From positions 129,149,799 to 129,213,798 of the forward strand of contig BTPG01000005.1 in the NCBI GenBank assembly GCA_036245525.1: a DNA stretch of 64,000 nt, given 5' to 3'. The stretch comes from Semisulcospira habei. Its lineage: Eukaryota; Mollusca; Gastropoda; Semisulcospiridae. Below, one piece after another: positions 24,546-37,892 of the stretch. Position numbers and translations under genes: made by a program. Within the stretch, counting starts at the first letter, position 1. Every line of letters starts with the position of its first letter. The notes under the pieces are model-generated. The model was not told where the DNA came from, did no database searches, and was given only the letters and a program-made list of their open reading frames with translations.

Positions 24546-24569
24546 AATTCATTTTATTTCATTTTATTT

Positions 24570-26044
<1,475 letters not shown>

Positions 26045-26203
26045 CTATAATTAGTGATTTTTCGTTTGCACTGAACGACTACCAACAACACACGAGAGCG
26101 AAATTACGGCGGATAACTAGCTTGTTTCACTGATAAACATAGACAACACTTCAAACATATCCAAGATGCCTTTTGGAGATGTTTGGAGTGTTGTCTATGT
26201 TTA

Positions 26204-26660
26204 GGGCGGTCCGTGGCGCAGTAGTTAAGGCGCCTGCCACTGCTAGAGGTGCGAGGTACGATACCGGGTTCGGGCGTCGAACGTTTCTCCTGTAGTAAGT
26301 GTCACCGTTAATTTTGGCGGACCGTTGGGGGTTCTTTCTCCGGGTACTCCGGCTCTTCCTCCTCCTCCACTTTGGTACCGGTTTCAGGCCACTTTATAAA
26401 TTTCAAATACAAGAGATCAAAATTTCCGAAACCGGCCTCAGTAGCTGAGCTGACCCTTCGCACCACGTGAGTGTCCTGTGTTTGTCTTGTACTGTGTTTG
26501 TCTTCAGAGTGAATGTGTGTGTAGTGTGACGTGAGCGTGCGTGTTGGGTTCAGTTCGCGCCGCTTTGAGCCGATTCGCAGAATAATTCTTCTTATTATTA
26601 TTATTCAATTATTGGGTAAAGCGCCTATATAATAACCGGTATTATTATTATTATTGTCTG
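26204..26660 (+). mobile_element. tRNA-derived SINE, near full length
   Basis: Begins GGGCGGTCCGTGGCGCAGTA with an A-box-like GTGGCGCAGTAGTTAAG and a B-box-like GGTTCGGGCGTC, as in tRNA-headed SINEs. The body shares long matches with 34574-34920 (GGACCGT.GGGGGTTCTTTCT, CCGGTTTCAGGCCACTTTAT, GTAGCTGAGCTGACCCTTCG). It ends near AAAGCGCCTATATAATAACC with an ATT tail. The head is no longer a plausible working tRNA. Confidence 0.8.
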
Positions 26661-28326
<1,666 letters not shown>

Positions 28327-28585
28327 ACGGGCCGACGTCGGCCCGTGGAGCTATTGCTTGCTGAGAAGTGAAAGTACGAGTTGTTTTTTTCTTCTGTATT
28401 TGTCAGAAGCATCAGATTTCATCAGCATTATCGCATTTTCTGAGTGGATTGACCTGCTAAATCAAGAACGGCCTAGGCGTAGTGCAATATTATCTTGTGC
28501 ATGGAGAGACAGCAAGCTAATCAGGCACCACCTTTAACTACTACAATGAACTCATCTCTCGCGACTCCTTCCGAAATGTACTTCA
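28327..28585 (+). repeat. Dispersed repeat, inverted copy at 32415-32690
   Basis: GCTATTGCTTGCTGAGAAGTG, GACAAATACAG-type and GCGAGAGATGAGTT-type segments occur mirrored about 4.1 kb to the right. Both copies end at a remnant of the family D GGGCCGACGTC end. Confidence 0.6.
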
Positions 28586-29029
28586 GTATTTAGTGTCTCT
28601 GAAAGTAAAGAGATGCAACCGTTGGCATAAAGCTCGCTTTCTTACTTCGTCTGAGAGTACCAGAAGCCCGTAGCCTATCGTAGATGATCGATGATAGCAC
28701 ACTGAACATCCAGGCGCACGTGATATTCTATGTGTCTAACAGATGGAGAGATTTGATTGCTAAAGTGATCGGGGCTTCAATAACAAGAGGTAAAAGTAGC
28801 CATACTGGACAAGTCATGTCATTAGGAGCGAGCACTTCAACACTTTTTAACTCATTCGAGACGTGCCGCATTCGGGATGTATCGAATGTGTTAAAACACA
28901 TAAACGGGCGACACCTGGCTAAGTGAAATGAAAAATTGGCGTGTAAATGTTTCGAAGAGGAAATCTTTGTGACAACTTGAGTGCCTGTACTGAGTGTAAT
29001 AGTCCTGATTGTACATATTTACTTACGTG

Positions 29030-29245
29030 GTTCCATCGGTCTGGATTCCAAACGGACTAAAGCCGCAACATACAAAATTACACCCGAGCGCGCAGTTGAC
29101 GCCAGTAGTGAAATTGTACTAGATATCGTGAGTTGATTGCCAGATTGAACACGAAAACAGTTGATTGTGTGCGGACTCTATCAGCACTAAACACGAAAAC
29201 TACGAGCGTATTAGGCAGCAGATACCACAGACGATTAACTCCTTC
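29030..29245 (+). repeat. Dispersed repeat shared with 18440-18646
   Basis: Second copy of the same sequence, with small gaps; followed by a damaged family A MITE (GATTAACTCCTTCCCAGCC). Confidence 0.6.
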
Positions 29246-29429
29246 CCAGCCAATGTACGTACATTTTGTTTCTGAAATCTGTGTTCACTGAACAACCAAA
29301 AGCCACAACTGTCCAAAGAACTTAGTGGACACAAAGTGGAATCAGCAAAAAGCACAGATCCTCATAACCATCCTTATCCCCGCTATCAAGGCGCTCCCCC
29401 ATAACCCTGTTAAAAAACTTGATCCATTT

Positions 29430-29508
29430 GGCTGTTGGTCGTGCTTTTTTGTCGCTTTCCTGTAAGGAATCGTCGCGACAAAAAGCGCTACTGACCATCA
29501 AAGGGTTA
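29430..29508. mobile_element. Family C hairpin, diverged
   Basis: TTTTTTGTCGC... and GCGACAAAAAGCGCTACTGA stems; the right end is CAAAGGGTTAA. Confidence 0.55.
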
Positions 29509-29516
29509 AGAATAAT

Positions 29517-29739
29517 TAACTTATTCGAGACAGACATGCGGCGGATGAAGTTAGCATTATATAATGGACGTGCCGCATACGGATATCATGCGGCAAAGAA
29601 AGTCAGCATTCTCGAAATAGGACACATGGATACGCGGCAAATGAGATTAGCGTTCAAGACATGCCGCATAAATGCATGTCTTGAACGCTAATCTCATTTG
29701 CCGCGTATGGGTACTCGGCACGTCGTGAACGAGTTAACA
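29517..29739. mobile_element. TTAA-flanked palindromic element with CGCGGCAAATGAG stem
   Basis: TTAACTTATTCGAGACAGAC at the left and CGTGAACGAGTTAA at the right. Strong central hairpin 29626-29715 (AATGAGATTAGCGTTCAAGA arms, GCATAAATGC loop region). A related fragment is near 28853. Confidence 0.6.
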
Positions 29740-29810
29740 ATTCTATAAAGCAATTTTCCCTCTGACTGCTCAGTGCCTCATCATCAGAGTTGTTCAGAAG
29801 ACAGAGCTAT

Positions 29811-30395
29811 CCAGACCAAAGAGGTGACCGCCAAGCGTGTAAAATGCAAAGAAGTACCCAACGGAGAAAGAAACACGCTTAGAAAAGACAATTAAAACAC
29901 AATTTATTAATATTTCGGGTAAATGCCCTTTTTAAAAAATAGACAAACAAATAAATAGAGAGATCAGTCGCTACTTACCCTCATTTATCGCAGAAAGAAT
30001 GTGGCAACTGATGTCATTAGGAGCAATGACATCAGCTGTAAGTTGCTCGTAAGTTGCTCGCTCCTAATGACATCAGTTTCCACATTCTTTCTGCAATAAA
30101 TGAAGATAAGTAGCGACTGATCTCTCTTCTTCTTCTTCTCGAACGCCGTCACACTTGGAGTTTGGCTCTCAAATGAAATCTGTGGTCTTCTGTAGCGCCT
30201 CCACAGGCCGTACAGTTTCTCTTGTAGAGTGGCGGGCTTCGGCCATATCTCCTCCCTCAGCAGTTGGTGGACTGATTTCTCTATTTGTTTGTTTGTCTAT
30301 TTTGAAAAAGGGTATTTACCCGAAATATTAATAAATTGTGTTGTAAATGTTTTTTCTAAGCGTGTTTCTTTCTCGTTGGGTACTTCTTAGAAGAC
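29811..30395. mobile_element. Large foldback of the family F repeat
   Basis: Family F (CCAAGCGTGTAAAATGCA, AACACGCTTAGAAAAGACA, TTTATTAATATTTCGGGTAA) at 29811-29935 is mirrored at about 30291-30395. An inner pair, ATCAGTCGCTACTTACC and CAGAAAGAATGTGG..., lies at 29960-30120. A 150-bp unpaired block (30124-30275) separates the right arms. Confidence 0.65.
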
Positions 30396-30503
30396 AGAGC
30401 GACAATGACAGTTCACGAGTGCTGCCACAATAGAGAGGTCAAACTATTCTGAACCATATATATAAACTGGATGCTCAGATGTTCTAGCACAAACCTTAAA
30501 CTG

Positions 30504-30716
30504 TTAAGTCATTCAGCCCGACGGCCGTATTTCCCAAATTTTGGAGGCGTCATCTAATGACTATGCACCAGTTGCAGGAGATGGATCGACCATGACAATT
30601 CAAGGGCACTGCCAGATTAGCTTGGCGCCGACAGGCGCCAAGCTAATCTGGCACTACCCTTGAATTATCATGGTCAACCCATCTCCTGCTGTAGTGGGTC
30701 AGGGCTGAATGGGTTA

Positions 30717-30717
<1 letters not shown>
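30504..30717 (+). mobile_element. Family B hairpin MITE, TTAA-flanked
   Basis: 214 bp from TTAAGTCATTCAGCCCGACG to GGGCTGAATGGGTTAA; palindrome 30574-30689 almost perfect. Its last TTAA touches the 148-bp minisatellite. Confidence 0.72.
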
Positions 30718-31520
<803 letters not shown>

Positions 31521-31802
31521 TGTTTTTCAACTTACAACAGAGAATTGGACATACTTATCTGTAAAGATCTGTAAATGCTGTGGTCAGCCTGTTCTGCTGT
31601 TGTCAGAGTTTTGCTGTTGTTGTTGTTTTAAACTTCTTTCTCATTGTCTGCATTCTAAACGTATTTGGTCTCAAGCAGCGGCCATTGTGCTGTTCTGGGA
31701 AGGTTTTGTGAAGGTGAAGGTGTATTCGTTCGATAAACACGTTTAATATTTTTCGAGGCGCCTGTGTTTTCTGTCAAACTGTCACTCTAGAGTATGGGTA
31801 TT

Positions 31803-32003
31803 TTAAACCCATTTAGCCCCGACGCCCTACAGCAGTAGATGGATTGACCATGACAATTCAAGGGTAGTGCCAGATTAGCTTGGCGCCTGCAGGCGCCAAG
31901 CTAATCTGGAACTACCCTTGAATTATCATGGTTAATCCATCTCCTGCAAACTGGAAACACATAAAAAATTTGAGGAATGCGGTCGTGGGGTTAATTAGGT
32001 TAA
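31803..32003 (+). mobile_element. Family B hairpin MITE, TTAA-flanked
   Basis: TTAAACCCATTTAGCCCCGA at the left and a GGGGTTAATTAGGTTAA right end; palindrome 31832-31947. Confidence 0.68.
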
Positions 32004-32224
32004 ATTCAAACTTATTCCCATGAATCCGACCATGCAGTCACGATGACTAAATTACTCCTATTCGGCATTGATGCTTCACCACCACCTGTCATAGTGAGAT
32101 AATACAGGCATGCGTTGTCTTAGTAATTTAAAATGACGCGATCTGGGTACAGAAGCTCTTTACTCACGTGGCAAACGACAAGCCCAGAGAAAAAGGTTAA
32201 AACAATCACCCTTCAGACACCACA

Positions 32225-32326
32225 GCGGGAGATGTATGGACCGTGCTAGTCCAAGGGTAGTGCCAGATTAGCTTGGCGCCTTGTAAGGCGCCAAGCTAAT
32301 CTGGCACTACCCTTGAACTATTCGCA
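32225..32326. repeat. Family B palindrome
   Basis: Arms CCAAGGGTAGTGCC and mirror, core GGCGCCTTGTAAGGCGCC. Confidence 0.65.
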
Positions 32327-32339
32327 TCTCACCCTTCAG

Positions 32340-32750
32340 AAAACCGGCTCAGCGGAAGACGGTCCGGACCGGCCATGATAGTTCAAGGGTAGTGCCAGAT
32401 TAGATTTGCGCCTTGAAAAGCTGAAGTACATTTTAGAAGGAGTGGCGAGAGATGAGTTGATTTTCAGAAGCTCAAGGTAGTGCCTGATTAGCGTGCTGCC
32501 TCAGTCTCCATGCACAAGATAATATGGCCCTACGCCTAGTCTGCTCTTGATTTAGAAGGCCAAGCCACTCAGAAAATGCGATAGAGCTGATGAAATCTGA
32601 TGCTTCTGACAAATACAGGAAAAAAAACACTTCTCATACTTTCACTTCTCAGCAAGCAATAGCTCCACGGGCCGACGTCAGCCTTAAAAGGCGCCAAGCT
32701 AATCTGGCACTACCCTTGAACTATTCACAGCTGGTCCGGGCCGTCTCCCA
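32340..32750. repeat. Family B palindrome split by an inserted repeat
   Basis: The left half (to about 32415) and right half (from about 32687) of a family B hairpin are separated by about 270 bp. The inserted part is an inverted copy of 28327-28585. Confidence 0.6.
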
Positions 32751-32764
32751 CAACTCAGAAAACC

Positions 32765-32880
32765 ACAGCGGGAGACGGTCCGGACCGGGTATTATAGTTC
32801 ATGGGTAGTGCCAGATTAGCTTGGCGCCTTGAAAGGCGCCAAGCTAATCTGGCACTACCCTTGAACTATCACGGCTGGTA
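32765..32880. repeat. Family B palindrome
   Basis: CAGCGGGAGACGGTCCGGAC variant flanks; core GGCGCCTTGAAAGGCGCC. Confidence 0.65.
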
Positions 32881-34573
32881 TCAAACAGCAGATGTGCCGC
32901 TGATCTGTACAGACACTTCCAAAAGTTGCACAGGTCAATATCCGTTGAAGGCATTGTTAAGCGGTCCTTGCGGCATTTGAAAGTTGGCAAACGTACCTGC
33001 TTCCAAGCACAGGAAACGGTTTCTGAAATAGTTCAGTTACCATGTACTAAATCCAACAACCGTGTCTCTTTCCCGTTCCGGCCGCCGCGCAGAGAAAAGC
33101 ATGGTTACGTGGTAGAGTCGTAGTCGTAGTATGATAAACACACCAGACGCACGCACGTAAGGTTCTTTTTAAATAAACTTCATTCAGCTGCAACCCGTCA
33201 CACGTGGCTTAAGGTTGTAGACAATACTGGAGTAACAGTTCCAACAATAGTTTAGTTGAATTCAGCGATGCGATCTTCACACAATGCATTCCCAAATGCA
33301 CCAACACTGATACAATGTCTCTTCTGCAAATGTCAACACTGGCGACACAAAGTTCCTCACACAACGTTACGATGCGTCTCTCACAATGTACACCCTAAAC
33401 GGGCCACGTACCTACGATAAACTGTGTGTCCCTACAACTGACAATGCCTGACAATGTACACACGTGCACCATCTTTTATAGTAAAACGACTTTCCAGAAT
33501 AATCTAATGAAATCACACAACGCAACCAATCAAAATAATCTACGTAACCGGAACTCAAACATATTAATGGAAAAGGAACTTTCAAGAATACTGCAATAGT
33601 CTACAAAAATTTGACTGCTCATTTCAGCCCCAAATCCTAGTGTGTAATGACGTCACACAATAGTATGGCCAACCGTTCACGACCTTTCATAAATACACAA
33701 TGACCGGCTATTCGGCACTTCACGCGCACCAAAACAACTATAACTAAAAATAGAGCGTCTCTACTAAAATGTTACTTACATTTTGACGTCACACGCACGA
33801 GGTCACTAGACAGAGCGCGACCCCGCTCGAACGTTCTATCTATTCTCAGCGAAACTACGCATTCCAAAAATCAACCGCTCTTCTCCTTGCGACTTCGCTA
33901 GAAACTTCCGGACTAATCTTAGCGCATCATAACAAAACCAAATCCGCTATCATGCACGAACGGTAGAGAATCTCACTAAAATGGTACGTGATACGTAACC
34001 ATGATAGCTCAAATAAATATCGGATCGTTTCCTACGATTAACACATGCATGCTCTCACAGAACAACACAACCACAATCGTAACAAGCATTAACCGAAAAG
34101 CTGAAGAGAATGAGTCAGTTGTTTGGTTGGTGCCTAACTTATGTAATTTATATGGGTTGGGTTTTAAACTGGATCGCGCCGGTGGGGGTGGGGTGGTTTG
34201 AAAACACCCTAGAAAGGGACTTTATTATAGCATTTTAAAGAATTGGGGAGGGGGGATCCGGAACCCCTATAATCTCCCCCCCCCCTCCCCCATATCCGCC
34301 CCTGTGTTCTTATGTGTGTTTTCATGTCGAAGTTGAAGATAAACGTCCATCTCATGGACAAGATAGTTAATTGTATTGTGTATTGTATAGTATTGTAAAC
34401 ACTATTTACACGTCGCGAGGCAAATTTAGTTGTTCGCCTTTGTGAGGTGTAAAAAGTGTTTATTAGATAATATAGCCTAAACAGAATTTGACCATTTCGA
34501 TTTTGGTCTGCAATTCAGCGAAAGCGAAAGTAAATGCTGAACGTAATTGTCAGTGAAATTTACGTTCACCTCA
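32880..34573. other. Non-coding; possible old LTR-like block 33130-34000
   Basis: About 870 bp of different composition from its surroundings. On the minus strand it has a TATAAAAG-type box near 33475 and starts/ends near GGTAGAG copies at 33112 and 33964. I cannot define exact ends or a family. Confidence 0.3.
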
Positions 34574-34920
34574 TTACTTGTCACAGTTAATTCGGGCGGA
34601 CCGTCGGGGGTTCTTTCTCCGGGTACTCCGGTTCTTCCAACCCCCTCCCACCCCCTCCCCCACCCCCACACTTTGGTACCGGTTTCAGGCCACTTTATAA
34701 ATTTCAAATACAAGCGATCAAAAATTTTCTGTAACTTCAGTAGCTGAGCTGACCCTTCGTCTGTCTTGTACCCTTCGTCTGTGTTTGTTTTCGGAGTAAA
34801 TTCGTGTCCGTCACGTGAGTGTGCGTGTTGGGTTTCGCGGCGCTTTGAGTCGATTCGCCCCAAAAATTGAGAAAAAGCGCCTATATAATACCGGTATTAT
34901 TATTATTATTATTACTTTTG
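34574..34920 (+). mobile_element. 5'-truncated copy of the same SINE
   Basis: Matches the body and tail of the SINE at 26.2-26.7 kb but lacks the tRNA-like head. It contains an extra C-rich tract (about 34640-34670) and ends in CGGTATTATTATTATT. Confidence 0.75.
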
Positions 34921-35091
34921 CTTGGAAAGAGCTTCTTAGGAAAGCAGGGGTGAGGGGGGAGGAGGGGGGGGGGGGCGACTCAAAAGAACATTCGTTGAAA
35001 TCATTGTCAACCGACTACAAACCCCCTTGTGCAAACAGCCACCGGTGCTGTAACCAATACCGGTGGCTGCATCAGTGTACAAGGAGTTAAC

Positions 35092-35324
35092 TTAACCCCT
35101 CGCCTGCCACTGGACGCACATCATGTACGTTTTTGAAATCTGTGTTTCTTCAGCGACCAGTCCAAAAACTACAACAACGAATATGGGTAAAACTGGTCTC
35201 TGAGCAAGAGGTATAGAGCCTCATGAGCCCCCGCAGGCGCGTGGGCTCATGAGGATCTATATCTCATGCAGTTGGATCGTGTTCACTGTTTTTTTTTTTC
35301 AGTTCGGCAGTGATGTAAGGTTAA
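35092..35324 (+). mobile_element. Family A hairpin MITE
   Basis: Left TTAACCCCTCGCCTGCCACT, palindrome 35214-35269, right end degenerate (CGGCAGTGATGTAAGGTTAA). Confidence 0.65.
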
Positions 35325-35608
35325 GAACTGAAAGAAAACACCAAAAAAATAGCCTACCTGGTGTCGAAGTGCCTAGCACACCTGGAAACAACACGTGTCA
35401 GCGTCAGTAACTTCCCAGTTCCATCCACTAGCAAAGAACGAACGACCAAGACTGAATCACAAGCTTCGCAGCGTACACTGCTGTTGCTATTCCACGCAGC
35501 ACACACAAACTTCACCGCACACACACACACATGGTCTCTGATATCATGATTTTACAGGGAACTAGCCTGGCTGAACCATGCCTGACTGACTAACTCATTT
35601 GCACTCGT

Positions 35609-35709
35609 TGCATGATCGATCTTGGTCACGCGCCTGCCACTAAGCAAGGTGCTCCGCAGTAGCGGAGCACCTTGCTTAGTGGCTGGCGCAGGACCAAGCT
35701 CACTCATGC
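35609..35709. repeat. Family E palindrome
   Basis: The same CTAAGCAAGGTGCTCCG stem as at 13.7 kb, with different outermost bases (TGCATGA). Confidence 0.68.
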
Positions 35710-35817
35710 AGCTATCTCATCAGGTCCCACTATCATAGCCGCGACTTAGGACACGATAATCAGTACTGCCCTGTGAATGCAAAGGATATTAAGTCCGATC
35801 TTGTGAAAGGTGTTGTG

Positions 35818-35820
<3 letters not shown>

Positions 35821-35864
<44 letters not shown>
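35821..35864. repeat. Poly-T run, 44 bp
   Basis: Uninterrupted T tract; no adjacent element boundary identified. Confidence 0.85.
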
Positions 35865-35865
<1 letters not shown>

Positions 35866-36136
35866 AGTGTACAAACACGCGTCAATGGAAATCTTGCATT
35901 TGATTTTTTTTATTATTGATTTTTTTGGGGGGTCATTTGCCTTCCCAGAGTCAGAATATCAAGTCCCAAAGGCAAATCGGTTTTCAGGTCAGTCACAGTC
36001 CTGTGCGGCGCTGCTGCTGAGTTGCGAAAGAAATGATTTAGCAATGAGTCTGATACAGTATACTTGGCATTTTTGTCCCATAGAGAAATTTCTTTGAGAG
36101 TCATAATTTGACCCTAAAGTAAAAAATCCCAAGACT

Positions 36137-36230
36137 AAATCCAGACCAACAAGGTGACTGCCAAGCGTGTAAAACTGATGGAAAGAAGAACCCAGCGTAA
36201 AAGGAAACACGCTTAGAAAAGACAGTTACA
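36137..36230 (+). repeat. Family F repeat
   Basis: TCCAGACCAACAAGGTGACT to AACACGCTTAGAAAAGACAG; 3' part missing. Confidence 0.5.
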
Positions 36231-36280
36231 GCAATATAAAGACTGCATTACACAGTTTAGGAAGCATCGCCACGGCCCCA

Positions 36281-36380
36281 GTTCAAGGGTGGTGCCAGAA
36301 TAGCTTGGTGCGGGCCTAGTATGCGCTAAGCTATTCTGGCACCGCCCTTAAACTATTAAGGTCGAACAGTCTACTGCTGC
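36281..36380. repeat. Family B palindrome, diverged
   Basis: GTTCAAGGGTGGTGCCAGAA arm and mirror, with a larger loop at the tip. Confidence 0.6.
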
Positions 36381-36518
36381 CAGGTTTTAATGTGTGAAAA
36401 GGTTGTGTGCTTAGTCCTCAGTTTCGTTTCCTGTACCATCTTTTGTGGCACCATTTTGATGGTGTGGACGTAACCATGCCCACTCTTTGTTAGGCCTAGC
36501 TTTTAAAATTGCTCTTTA

Positions 36519-36577
<59 letters not shown>
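36519..36577. repeat. (ATT)n microsatellite
   Basis: ATT run followed by GCGCGACATAGGCGCTATGA, similar to LINE/SINE 3' ends elsewhere in the window. Confidence 0.8.
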
Positions 36578-36578
<1 letters not shown>

Positions 36579-36718
36579 GCACATTTTGCGCGACATAGGC
36601 GCTATGATTTGATGTGTCCGTGACACTTTTGTTCTGATATGAGGAAAAAATCAGTTTGAAGTTACCCAACACTGTGGCATATTCTCGAACTATTTTTCCC
36701 CTAGACGCACCTTGTTAC

Positions 36719-36796
36719 GTGTTTATGAGGCAAATTTAATAAAACTAAAATCGCAGATTTTAGTTTGATTAAATTTGCCTCATAAACACGCGTGAC
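36719..36796. repeat. AT-rich hairpin
   Basis: CGTGTTTATGAGGCAAATTT pairs with AAATTTGCCTCATAAACACG around AAAATCGCAGATTTT. Confidence 0.65.
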
Positions 36797-36984
36797 AGGA
36801 AACCATAATGGCTCAAAAGTTCTCACCTCTTTCATTCCTCAAACCGATTACATACTATACGAGGAAATAAAAGAGTTTAGTCTCTGTATTACGGCAGTAG
36901 AAAGTTCTCCTTAAAGTCGCTAAAAACCTTTTACTGGCCAGAGCCATTTGGCTCAAACCAGTCCCAGTGCGCACTGAAAAGAAA

Positions 36985-37060
36985 ATCGGGCCAACATCGG
37001 CCGTAGTCGGCCCGCGCACGACTGCGCGCGGGCCAACTACGGCGGACATCGGCCAGATTA
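36985..37060. repeat. Family D GC-rich palindrome
   Basis: ATCGGGCCAACATCGGCCGT arm, GCGCACGACTGCGCGC centre. Only the ends of this family survive at 28328, 32668, 57577 and 58107. Confidence 0.62.
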
Positions 37061-37295
37061 TCGTTTGCTCACCGGGGGAGCTGGGAGCAATCCGATTAAT
37101 CTACGTGTGTCTGATAACGTCCATTGTTTGTGACTGTGTTGGTGATAAGGGCATACAATCTCTTCCACAGACCGACCCATTAATTACTGAGTAGTTATCT
37201 ACCCCTTTTAACCCCTTTGGACATTTAGCCGATGTCTGCCTGCACAAAGAGGTTAATTTCTGAACAGTTATTCTACCCTGTAATCGGCTGTATCT

Positions 37296-37301
37296 AATCA
37301 G
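37296..37301. repeat. Target-site duplication AATCAG, left copy
   Basis: Six bases directly outside the left terminal repeat, repeated exactly at 55017-55022 outside the right one. Six bases is the length made by Polinton integrases. Confidence 0.9.
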
Positions 37302-37537
37302 AGAGAGAGAACAATAGAGTCCCGATAGACAATGAATTCAATAGAGCCGCATCAGTCATTAATTTACATCATTTTTTAATATCATATTTTGACCCCAATT
37401 TTACCCCCGTTAATTCTGAATCAACCCTTTGATTTTTAAAAACTGACAAGCATGACTGATGCGGCCTTATTGATCTGATTATCTATCGGGACTCTATTGT
37501 TCTCTCTCTATAACTATTGTCTCTGTCAACACCTAAT
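37302..37537 (+). repeat. Left terminal inverted repeat of the Polinton, itself a hairpin
   Basis: This 236-bp sequence is identical by eye to the reverse complement of 54781-55016. It begins AGAGAGAGAACAATAGAGTC and ends in CAACACCTAAT. Inside it, 37302-37359 pairs with 37452-37509 (58-nt arms, 52 matches, the outer 28 all paired) around a 92-nt loop, so a single strand could fold back on itself. Confidence 0.95.
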
Positions 37538-37770
37538 CATTTACCTGATCAAGTGATGCCAAGTGAAACTTAATACTTATTAACAAGTTGCAACTAACTT
37601 TTAGGAACCTGCAGAGGTAACCTTTAAGTGTGTTGCCATAAGAACTTATTAATTACTTACCATAAGTTCTTACAAGTACTTACCCTAAGTTCTTACAACA
37701 ACTTGACTCAAGTCCCAAGACACTGAGACAGATTTATCAAGATACAAGGACAATAAAAAACTTTTTTTTC
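37538..37770. other. Left subterminal spacer of the Polinton
   Basis: Contains three near-repeats of ACTTAC.CATAAGTTCTTAC (about 37635-37700) directly inside the terminal repeat. Such subterminal repeats could bind transposition or replication proteins; this is inference. Confidence 0.45.
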
Positions 37771-37890
37771 TCAGTAATACTCAGGTGGTGGTGCTGATGG
37801 GGTTAAATAATCAGGCACAAGTGGTGTAAATGACGTGTCATCTCTCTGCGAAGCATATGACAAAAATATTGATTGATTACCAAATCTGAT
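37771..37890 (-). CDS. Candidate mini-frame with PSAP and PPxY late-domain motifs
   Basis: A 39-codon open frame just downstream of the hydrophobic-hairpin gene. Its last nine residues are PSAPPPEYY, which hold both a PSAP motif (known to bind Tsg101) and PPEY, a PPxY motif (known to bind Nedd4-family WW domains). At 37888-37890, where the element's ATAAAA-ATG start pattern predicts a start, the codon is ATC, so a start may have been lost or a near-cognate codon used. The same frame is open upstream to 37971 inside the preceding gene. It is exactly the -1 frame reached from a T TTT TTA heptamer (37965-37959) in that gene, so a frameshift-made C-terminal tail is the alternative. The motifs are seen; expression and function are inferred. 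Chance cannot be excluded for so short a frame. Confidence 0.35.
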   Translation of the reverse strand: MRFGNQSIFLSYASQRDDTSFTPLVPDYLTPSAPPPEYY

Positions 37891-37892
37891 TT

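Larger units (their letters stand above)
34921..36980. other. Non-coding repeat mosaic left of the Polinton
   Basis: G-rich tract (34947-34976), a CACCGGTG.../CACCGGT-type hairpin near 35040-35070, poly-T, ATT run and the hairpins listed. No gene seen. Confidence 0.55.

Noticed and set aside
26204..26280. A tRNA gene
   Set aside because: A- and B-box-like sequences are present, but the cloverleaf is poor and the sequence continues into a SINE body.
33130..34000. Solo LTR of a retrovirus-like element
   Set aside because: TATA-like box and composition fit, but no clear TG...CA ends with a matching 4-6-bp duplication could be found.
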